Shown here: positions 4,987 through 10,282 of the stretch, in pieces
Layout: each line of letters begins with the position of its first letter
Position numbering within the stretch: position 1 is the first letter of the stretch
NCBI GenBank assembly: GCA_964439135.1
Contig: CAYTNN010000162.1
Span: 1-10,282 of the forward strand
Length of the DNA: 10,282 nt
Reading direction: 5' to 3'
From: JAFGPJ01 sp964439135
GTDB taxonomy: Bacteria; Planctomycetota; Phycisphaerae; Sedimentisphaerales; Anaerobacaceae
Translations under genes and position numbers: made by a program
The notes under the pieces: model-generated
The model's database searches: none
Told to the model about the DNA's origin: nothing
What the model saw: the letters and a program-made list of their open reading frames with translations, nothing else

Positions 4987-6321
4987 GTGGATTTCAAAAG
5001 TGAATGGAAGAAGCTATCGCTGATTGCAGCGGTTTTTCTGGCTTGTTTTTTTCTGCCCATCGGCGTGGCGAGATTCGATAACGCGATCACCGAATCGCTG
5101 CACTTAGTCAAATGGTACGCTCGGGAACACGTACTGCTGTGCCTAATCCCGGCGTTTTTTATCGCCGGAGCGATTTCCGTTTTCGTCAGCCAGGCATCCG
5201 TGATGAAATATCTCGGCGCCAGGGCCAACAAGGTTCTCGCTTACGGCGTGGCATCTGTCTCGGGGAGCATCCTCGCGGTTTGTTCCTGTACGGTTCTGCC
5301 GCTGTTTGCCGGTATATATAAGATGGGAGCCGGCTTAGGGCCAGCCACTGCCTTTCTTTATTCAGGTCCCGCCATCAATGTCCTTGCGATAATCCTGACT
5401 GCCCGAATACTTGGTTTGGAATTAGGTATTGCACGTGCTGTCGGAGCAATTGTTTTCAGTATTGTGATTGGGCTTTCGATGCACCTGATTTATCGTAAAG
5501 AAGAGATCGATAAAAACAAAGCTCAAATGGCTATGCCGGAGCCCCAGGTGGGCCGGCCGTTATGGAAAAATGCCATATATTTTGCTTCCATGGTCGGCAT
5601 CCTCGTTTTTGCCAACTGGGCACGCAGCGGCGACGTCCGCGCGGTATTTCTGTGCTGTCCGGGTGGACTTTCAATGTATAAGGTCGAAGGCACGCTTCTG
5701 AACTCCGGGACCGAAGAGATTAAAATCCTGGACACAAAGGGCCAGACAATTTCGGTTTCCCGCGATCTTTTACAGGGAATGGAAGATACGCCGAAAAAGA
5801 ATCTTTATGAAAAGATTTATCGCAGCAAATGGATTTTGGTCTTCGCTTTACTGGCCGCATTCGGCGTGATGTTGTACATGTGGTTTACAAAAAATGAGAT
5901 ATTCGAGTGGTTCACGGCTTCCTGGGAGTACGCCAAGCAGATTTTGCCGTTATTGCTTTTCGGTGTGCTCATAGCAGGTTTCCTTTTGGGCAGGCCGGGC
6001 CGTGAAGGCATTATCCCCGCTGAATGGATCAACCAGGCAGTCGGTGGTAACTCGATCAGAGCGAATCTCTTCGCATCGGTGGCGGGAGCGTTTATGTACT
6101 TCGCAACGCTGACGGAAGTTCCGATCCTGCAGGGTTTGATAGGTGCCGGGATGGGTAAGGGCCCCGCTCTGGCTCTGCTGCTTGCCGGCCCCGCCCTGAG
6201 TCTGCCGAACATGCTCGTTATCCGTTCGGTAATGGGGACGCAGAAAACTGTCGTGTTCGTAACGCTGGTTATTGTAATGGCGACAATTTCAGGAATACTT
6301 TTTGGCGCGTTTTGGGGATAA
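4987..6321 (+). CDS. ArsP-type (DUF318 / PF03773) permease
   Basis: This polytopic inner-membrane permease (444 residues) belongs to the family including ArsP, which exports trivalent organoarsenicals. The first half has hydrophobic segments near 10-30, 49-68, 83-110 and 115-160, and the signature CSC at 99-101 within VCSCTVLPLFAGIYKMGAGLGPATAFLYSGPAINVLAI. The second half carries TEVPILQGLIGAGMGKGPALALLLAGPALSLPNMLVI, the family's repeat motif. A central soluble insert of about 70-80 residues, with a Cys pair (FLCCPGG) and a small beta-rich stretch, separates the halves. GTG 4987 is chosen over the longer frame from 4882 because AGGAG lies 8 bases upstream and the longer form would overlap arsR. 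Tight coupling to arsR supports metalloid-controlled efflux; the exact substrate is unknown. Confidence 0.88.
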   Translation: MDFKSEWKKLSLIAAVFLACFFLPIGVARFDNAITESLHLVKWYAREHVLLCLIPAFFIAGAISVFVSQASVMKYLGARANKVLAYGVASVSGSILAVCSCTVLPLFAGIYKMGAGLGPATAFLYSGPAINVLAIILTARILGLELGIARAVGAIVFSIVIGLSMHLIYRKEEIDKNKAQMAMPEPQVGRPLWKNAIYFASMVGILVFANWARSGDVRAVFLCCPGGLSMYKVEGTLLNSGTEEIKILDTKGQTISVSRDLLQGMEDTPKKNLYEKIYRSKWILVFALLAAFGVMLYMWFTKNEIFEWFTASWEYAKQILPLLLFGVLIAGFLLGRPGREGIIPAEWINQAVGGNSIRANLFASVAGAFMYFATLTEVPILQGLIGAGMGKGPALALLLAGPALSLPNMLVIRSVMGTQKTVVFVTLVIVMATISGILFGAFWG

Positions 6322-6392
6322 AAAAATCGTCAGAAAACCATAATCTGACAAATTCTGTTTTAAAACAAGAATATTATGATGGAGAAAAAATT

Positions 6393-7100
6393 ATGGATCG
6401 TAGAAGATTTCTGACGACGGGGCTCGCCGCCGGAGCAGGTGCCATTTCAGCCGGTGCATCGTCCGCAAGAGGCCAGAGCTCGGAAAAGGTGAAAATTCTC
6501 GGTATAAATTGCAGCCCCCGCAAGGGCAAAACGACCAGCAAGGCCCTGGAGACATGTTTGCAAGCCGCTCGTGAGGTAAGTCCGGAAATTGAGACCCAAC
6601 TGATCGAACTGGGAGGCATGGACATCCGGCCTTGCAATGCGTGTATGGAATGCAAGAAAGCACTCAAATGCAGCATTGAAGATGATTTTGCCCAGTTGAT
6701 TCCGACCCTGGCGGACAAAAACATCGCCGGGATGATTATCGGCACGCCGGTCTACTTCGGATTGATGACCGCCCAATGTAAGGCCTTTCTCGACCGCTGC
6801 GGCATGTTTCGCTTCAACAATTGGATTTTCCGCAACCGCGTCGGCGGCGCGCTGGCCGTCGGGAGCATGCGTAACGGCGGGCAGGAAATCACGCTACAGG
6901 GGGTCCGGACGGTTCTGCTCTGCCATGACATGATCTGCGTCAGCGAAGGCAGGGACACGGCCCATTTCGGCGCGACCCTCGTCAGCGGCGGCGATGGCGG
7001 AATCGAAGCCGACGCGTTCGGCCTCAAGACGGCCCGCAATCTGGGGCGCAGGGTCGCCGAGCTGGCGTTAATGGTAAATTCCGCGACGGCCGGTGCATAA
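6393..7100 (+). CDS. Tat-exported flavodoxin-fold NAD(P)H/FMN reductase
   Basis: A 235-residue flavodoxin-like oxidoreductase of the NADPH-dependent FMN reductase family. The N-terminus MDRRRFLTTGLAAGAGAISAG is a twin-arginine signal (RRRFL at 3-7) with a small-residue stretch and likely cleavage near residue 27, implying export as a folded flavoprotein. The FMN phosphate loop is GINCSPRKGKTTSKAL (37-52). Four cysteines, C81, C84, C87 and C93 (PCNACMECKKALKCSIEDDF), match the family's Cys-rich loop. GTPVYFGLMTAQCKAFLDRCG is the second flavin-contact region. GGAG eight bases before ATG 6393 fixes the start; the frame upstream to 6312 lacks support. It lies 71 nt after the permease. In this context it may supply electrons for metalloid or thiol reduction outside the membrane, but no substrate can be read from the sequence. 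Confidence 0.85.
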   Translation: MDRRRFLTTGLAAGAGAISAGASSARGQSSEKVKILGINCSPRKGKTTSKALETCLQAAREVSPEIETQLIELGGMDIRPCNACMECKKALKCSIEDDFAQLIPTLADKNIAGMIIGTPVYFGLMTAQCKAFLDRCGMFRFNNWIFRNRVGGALAVGSMRNGGQEITLQGVRTVLLCHDMICVSEGRDTAHFGATLVSGGDGGIEADAFGLKTARNLGRRVAELALMVNSATAGA

Positions 7101-7141
7101 AACAATTGATATATACAATAATCACTTAAGGAAAACCGAAT

Positions 7142-7348
7142 ATACTTGATGAGTATATTAAAGAGCTTATCGCCATCGGTGCTTCTGTTTCAGCGAATTG
7201 TCATCCTTGTGTGAAGTACCATACGGCCAAAGCTCGTGACATGAAAATCGATGAAGCTGAAATTCGGCAGGCGATAGACGTCGGCAAAATGGTTCGAAAT
7301 GGCGCCGGCGGCGAAATGGATAAACTCCTTGAAGAAGTTTCAGAATAA
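7142..7348 (+). CDS. Small AhpD/carboxymuconolactone-decarboxylase-like CxxC protein, ATA at start position
   Basis: Too short and lacking a standard start codon, this 68-codon frame is easily missed. It reads ILDEYIKELIAIGASVSANC then HPCVKYHTAKARD, then IRQAIDVGKMVRNGAGGEMD, ending at TAA 7346-7348. The C20-x2-C23-x3-H27 motif is the AhpD-type redox site, and length and sequence fit the small CMD-family proteins often found beside arsenic genes. The position where homologues have Met is ATA (7142-7144). AGGA (7129-7132) lies nine bases before it, an in-frame TAA lies at 7127, and the next in-frame standard start (a GTG near 7211) is past the CxxC. So either ATA is used as a rare start or the start was lost by a G-to-A change or sequencing error. 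Probable thiol-disulfide role in the operon. Confidence 0.75.
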   Translation: MLDEYIKELIAIGASVSANCHPCVKYHTAKARDMKIDEAEIRQAIDVGKMVRNGAGGEMDKLLEEVSE

Positions 7349-7365
7349 AATTCGAGGTATAAGTG

Positions 7366-7527
7366 ATGTCCGAATCAAATGAAAGAATCAGAGAAACCGT
7401 CCGTCAGGAATATACGAAGATCGCCCAGGGCGGCTCATGCTGCTGCGGTTCAGCGACACCGGATAAGCTCGCCGAAGGAATCAGAGACTATGTCGTGAGC
7501 ATCGATATTACGGCGTTAAAAAACTAA
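7366..7527 (+). pseudogene. arsM: arsM remnant: both ends joined, methyltransferase core missing
   Basis: ATG 7366, with GAGG eight bases upstream, opens a 53-codon frame. Its first half (MSESNERIRETVRQEYTKIA then QGGSCCCGSATPDKLAEGI) is the recognisable N-terminus of an arsenite S-adenosylmethionine methyltransferase, including the Cys-rich CCCG. Its last part (DYVVSIDITALKN) resembles the C-terminal end of the same family. The roughly 200 residues between, with the SAM-binding and arsenic-binding core, are absent; the junction falls around GI/RDY near 7480-7490. The frame is intact across the join, so a Cys-rich mini-peptide could still be made, but methylation is impossible. In-frame deletion or assembly collapse are the two explanations. 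Confidence 0.7.
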
Positions 7528-7582
7528 AGCAATCAATGCCGGATTACAAATATGTCAATGGACAACTCATTTCAAAAGCAGG

Positions 7583-7687
7583 GCAACGGTCGTCGGTGTG
7601 CTGATCGAGGTGCCGGTAATGCTGATGCTCGTACGAATATGCCTGAAAACTCAAACCTGGTTTCGAGGAGCAGGAGAAATCAAATGA
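7583..7687 (+). pseudogene. acr3: acr3 remnant: C-terminal 34 codons only
   Basis: In frame 2 the stretch reads ATVVGVLIEVPVMLMLVRIC then LKTQTWFRGAGEIK, ending at TGA 7685-7687. This matches the last transmembrane helix and tail of Acr3-type arsenite efflux permeases (LIEVPVM motif). No start codon or upstream Acr3 sequence precedes it. Upstream, in a different frame, a 16-residue start MPDYKYVNGQLISKAG (ATG 7536) runs into the junction, so the remnant seems fused to the beginning of something unrelated that I do not recognise. The stop overlaps the trmO start as ATGA, showing that a full acr3 once sat translationally coupled ahead of trmO. Confidence 0.6.
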
Positions 7688-8196
7688 ACACAGAATACGA
7701 TATATCAATGAAGATTAGTCCTATCGGCGTCGTTCATTCCTCACTTATTCAGGCCGATGGGGCGCCGATTCAGCCGGTCTTCGCCAAAAACAGCGAAGGC
7801 CTCGTTGAGATCTATGAGCCTTATAGACAGGGACTAAAAGACCTCGAAGGTTTCGAGAGAATATGGCTTCTTTGCTGGTTTCATAAGGCCCGCGCCACAA
7901 GTCTTATCGTAAAGCCCTATCTTGACAATACCCCAAGAGGACTGTTTGCAACGCGCGCCCCTGCCCGTCCCAATCCAATCGGACTATCGTCGGTTCGCCT
8001 GCTGTCGATAGAAGCCGGCAGTATTCGCGTCGCTGAGCTTGACATCCTCGACGGCACCCCGCTGCTGGACATAAAACCGTATGTCTCCAAATTCGACTGT
8101 TACCAAGTCAAACGCAATGGCTGGATTGACAGCGTGCCGGACAAGCAGGGAATCGCCGACGAAAGATTCTACAACCATGACAGAACAGGAGATTGA
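7684..8196 (+). CDS. trmO: TrmO/TsaA-family (UPF0066) methyltransferase
   Basis: The TsaA fold is known from E. coli TrmO, which uses SAM to N6-methylate t6A at position 37 of tRNA. At 170 residues this is close to single-domain family members. Landmarks are SPIGVVHSS (12-20), GLKDLEGFERIWLLCWFH (50-67), GLFATRAPARPNPIGLS (86-102) and LDGTPLLDIKPY (122-133), the main conserved blocks. AGGAG seven bases before ATG 7684 sets the start. The longer frame from 7552 reads over the acr3 remnant and is rejected. It overlaps the acr3 remnant by four bases and is 3 nt from the next gene, so it is firmly in the operon. A tRNA-modifying enzyme here is unexpected; a relative acting on another substrate is possible. 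Confidence 0.88.
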   Translation: MNTEYDISMKISPIGVVHSSLIQADGAPIQPVFAKNSEGLVEIYEPYRQGLKDLEGFERIWLLCWFHKARATSLIVKPYLDNTPRGLFATRAPARPNPIGLSSVRLLSIEAGSIRVAELDILDGTPLLDIKPYVSKFDCYQVKRNGWIDSVPDKQGIADERFYNHDRTGD

Positions 8197-8199
8197 TAA

Positions 8200-8405
8200 A
8201 TGAAAAAAATACAAATTCTCGGCACCGGCTGCCCGAAATGTAAGAAACTGGCCGAAAACGCGGAGGCCGCGGCGAAGGAACTCGAACTCGAATTTGAGGT
8301 GGAGAAAGTAACGGACATTAACGAGATGATGAAATTCGGCGTGATGATGACGCCCGCCCTTGTTGTGGACGGCGAAGTGAAGGTTGTCGGCAAAGTACCG
8401 TCGCC
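8200..8405 (+). CDS. Mini-thioredoxin (redox-active disulfide protein 2 type), 3' end in assembly gap
   Basis: A thioredoxin-fold protein of the small type found with ArsR/permease operons. The redox motif CPKC is at residues 11-14 right after the first strand (KKIQILGTG), and the cis-Pro is P52 in MMTPALVVDGEV. There is no signal peptide, so the site is cytoplasmic. AGGAG lies eight bases before ATG 8200. The 68 visible residues end at VVGKVPS, where the Ns begin; usual family length is about 75-80, so only some ten codons are missing. It probably exchanges electrons with the CcdA-like carrier, the permease or the metalloid itself. Confidence 0.88.
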
Positions 8406-8505
8406 NNNNNNNNNNNNNNNNNNNNNNNNNNNNNNNNNNNNNNNNNNNNNNNNNNNNNNNNNNNNNNNNNNNNNNNNNNNNNNNNNNNNNNNNNNNNNNN
8501 NNNNN
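8406..8505. other. Assembly gap (100 N)
   Basis: Exactly 100 undetermined bases, the usual placeholder for a scaffold gap of unknown length. The mini-thioredoxin enters from the left and the thioredoxin-like fusion protein emerges on the right, so the hidden DNA holds at least the end of one and the start of the other. Further small genes could be hidden. Confidence 0.98.
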
Positions 8506-9548
8506 GAACGCTAATAGTGGACTTTATTGATGTCTGGAAAAATCCGGATGAGGGTCCAAAATATAATATTAAGCTTATACCTACACAAATATTCTTCGAT
8601 GCTTCAGGCAAAGAGCGATTTCGTCATGAAGGATTCTTCTCCAAAGAGGATATTTTGGCCAAGTGGAAGGAATTAGGCGTTGACCTGACGAGCCCCGTCT
8701 CACAATCGCCCGCATTCGAGCGGCTCGCTGCCGCTCAGGCCGACAATCGCCCCAGGGACCAAATCTGCTACATGTGTGACGGCGATATAAATGCTAAAAC
8801 ACTTGTGACGGTTCAAACCGACAAAGGGCCGGTTCGGCTTTGCTCGCCGCACTGCTATTTCATCATGTACTCATGCCTCACGGAAGATAAAACCGGTTTC
8901 GAGAAAAAGGTCTCCGTGACGGACTGGGCTACGGGTGAACCTATTGGCGCTGCCGAGGCGATGTATCTGTATGGCCTCGATGAACGAACGGGGCGACCAA
9001 CCATCAAAACGTTCACCAGCAGTATAAGGCCCGATCAGGCGACTTCCGGCGGGATCGTCATCCCCTGGCAAGTTCTGCAGGAAAAAGAATTAGCCGCGCG
9101 TTGCGGCTTCTGCGACCGGGCGGTCTACCCGCAGGACGCCGCCCGGGTCATAGCCGGCGGGCTACACACATGGGGCTGCTGCTCGCACTGCGCACTGGGC
9201 GTGGCCGCCAGAACCGGCATGGACATCGAAGTCCACGAAAAGGACCGCCTGACCGGCGAGGAAATCATCGTCAAATCCCTGGACGGCAAGATGGCCTCAC
9301 TGGAACCGGCGAGTGCCGTAGCGTGGTTCGGCCAGCGGCAAAAGCCAGATGGAACGTGGGGCTCGGCCGGGTGCTTTCATCAGGGTTTCTTCGTCACAGC
9401 TCAAAACCTCGAAAAATGGGTCGAGCAGAATCCTTTCGAGACGGGCAGGCTAATCAGCATCAGCCAGGCCCTTGCCAATAAAATGAAGCTCTCGCCCCAG
9501 CAGATTCAAAAGGCCTGCAAGATCGGCGAATGTGTCCCAAAAATATAG
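8506..9548 (+). CDS. Thioredoxin-like domain fused to two Cys-rich NosL/MerB-like modules (5' end in gap)
   Basis: The frame is open from the gap; GTG 8517 is internal to a beta-strand, so the start and the thioredoxin CxxC are hidden. Counting from 8517: residues 1-57 are the second half of a thioredoxin fold, with NIKLIPTQIFFDASGKE around cis-Pro 22. Then come two homologous modules. The first has C84-x2-C87-x21-C109-x3-C113, the second C196-x2-C199-x21-C221-x3-C225, identical spacing. A TG...D..TGE.I stretch recurs at 126-143 and 233-250. The spacing resembles TRASH/NosL metal-binding sites, and the C-terminal GSAGCFHQGFFVTAQNLEKW (282-301) recalls alkylmercury lyase, which shares the NosL/MerB-like fold. 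Cys 286, 334 and 339 are extra thiols. It lies 21 nt before the ccdA-like gene. Likely a thiol-rich metal or metalloid chaperone or reductase; the exact function is unknown. Confidence 0.8.
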
Positions 9549-9569
9549 GAAATGGGGAGCAAATAGCGG

Positions 9570-10268
9570 ATGGAAAAACTTTTCACAACGCTGACGCATG
9601 CTGTTGAGGGCACTGCCGCAATAGCCCTGGCTGCCGCCTTTATCTGGGGCATCCTGAGCATACTTCTAAGCCCGTGTCACCTGGCGAGCATTCCTCTTAT
9701 CGTCGGCTTCATCGGCCGGCAGGGAAAGATGTCGGCCAAACGGGCCTTCATCATATCGACACTTTTCGCGGTCGGTATTCTCATTACAATAGGCGCGATC
9801 GGGGCCGTTACCGCCGCTTTGGGCAGAATGATGGGCAATATCGGCCGGTACGGCAACTACTTCGTGGCCGTCATCTTTTTCATCGTCGGCCTGCACCTTC
9901 TGGATGTAATCCCAATGCCATTCTCCGGCCCAGGTAAGGTCGGCATGAAACGTAAAGGCATGCTGGCAGCCTTCATCCTCGGCCTGGTCTTCGGCATCGC
10001 GCTGGGACCGTGTACTTTCGCTTATATGGCCCCGATGCTCGGTGTAACGTTCAAAGTCGCATCAACAAACCTTGCCTACGGCATCGCCCTGCTTGTCGTT
10101 TATGGTGTGGGCCATTGCTCTGTGATTGCCTTTGCCGGCACGTGCACCGAAGTCGTCCAGCGTTACATGAACTGGAACGAGAAATCCAAAGGCCCGGTTA
10201 TCCTCAAAAGAATCTGCGGCGTCCTCGTCCTGCTCGGCGGCCTCTACCTGATTTTCATCGCCGCTTAA
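9570..10268 (+). CDS. CcdA/DsbD-type transmembrane electron carrier
   Basis: This 232-residue membrane protein of the cytochrome c biogenesis transmembrane family passes electrons from cytoplasmic thioredoxin to the outer side of the membrane. Two symmetric repeats each carry one redox Cys: SPCHLASIPL (C36) and GPCTFAYMAP (C148). Hydrophobic segments lie near 16-35, 40-49, 60-85, 96-115, 130-155, 165-190 and 212-231. Further cysteines C182 and C191 (GHCSVIAFAGTC) lie in the second repeat. GGGGAG is about 11 bases ahead of ATG 9570. Length matches CcdA rather than full DsbD, which has extra soluble domains; here the preceding thioredoxin fusion gene may fill that role. A housekeeping role in cytochrome c maturation is possible, but the operon points to metalloid or thiol chemistry. 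Confidence 0.92.
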   Translation: MEKLFTTLTHAVEGTAAIALAAAFIWGILSILLSPCHLASIPLIVGFIGRQGKMSAKRAFIISTLFAVGILITIGAIGAVTAALGRMMGNIGRYGNYFVAVIFFIVGLHLLDVIPMPFSGPGKVGMKRKGMLAAFILGLVFGIALGPCTFAYMAPMLGVTFKVASTNLAYGIALLVVYGVGHCSVIAFAGTCTEVVQRYMNWNEKSKGPVILKRICGVLVLLGGLYLIFIAA

Positions 10269-10282
10269 GAATATCCCGCCTT

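Noticed and set aside
7148..7162. GATGAGTATATT as a second ArsR operator half-site
   Set aside because: It resembles half of the 4601-4616 palindrome but has no inverted partner and lies inside conserved CxxC-protein codons (DEYI).
7149..7214. ATG 7149 as start for the CxxC gene
   Set aside because: It is in a different frame that stops at TGA just after 7210 and gives no family-like protein.
7552..7683. Longer TrmO start at ATG 7552
   Set aside because: The added segment is the acr3 remnant read in another frame; AGGAG is placed for ATG 7684.
9101..9481. 126-codon plus-strand frame within the Cys-module gene
   Set aside because: Out-of-frame shadow of the conserved Cys-rich second module; Arg/Gly-rich with no domain.

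Overview
This looks like a scaffolded contig from an environmental, probably anaerobic or metal-exposed bacterium: a run of 100 Ns at 8406-8505 marks an assembly gap. The sigma-54 protein, with its 'MEQKMKLAPHMIQSMEILQLP' start, and the overall gene style suggest Planctomycetota (Phycisphaerae-like). That is an impression from memory, not a tested placement.

Region 1 (1-4474) is core genome. It holds the 3' part of dnaX (DNA polymerase III tau/gamma), recR (recombination mediator) and rpoN (sigma-54). dnaX carries a nine-A slippery run where gamma-type truncation occurs in other bacteria, followed by a nine-unit 7-bp tandem repeat inside the coding sequence. Between dnaX and recR, where many bacteria have ebfC/ybaB, sits a REP-associated tyrosine transposase (RAYT) gene with four REP-like hairpins. 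The rpoN leader holds a good sigma-70-type promoter inside an inverted repeat, and a 72-bp twin-hairpin element with 10-bp terminal inverted repeats.

Region 2 (about 4580-10268) is one co-directional metalloid/thiol operon. It starts at a strong promoter whose -10 box lies inside a near-perfect 16-bp palindrome, a likely ArsR operator. The order is ArsR-family repressor, ArsP/DUF318-type permease, Tat-exported flavodoxin-fold reductase, a small AhpD-like CxxC protein with an ATA in place of a start codon, an arsM remnant, an acr3 remnant, trmO, a CPKC mini-thioredoxin, [gap], a thioredoxin-like protein fused to two tandem Cys-rich NosL/MerB-like modules, and a CcdA/DsbD-type membrane electron carrier.

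The likely logic (inference) is that ArsR senses a thiophilic metalloid, the permease exports it or its organic form, and a thiol relay (CcdA, thioredoxin-like proteins, double Cys-module protein, possibly the flavoprotein) reduces or binds the metalloid at or outside the membrane. The classical steps, arsenite methylation (ArsM) and arsenite efflux (Acr3), survive here only as short end fragments. Either the old ars genes decayed while the newer permease/thiol branch was kept, or the assembly collapsed in this stretch; read mapping would decide.
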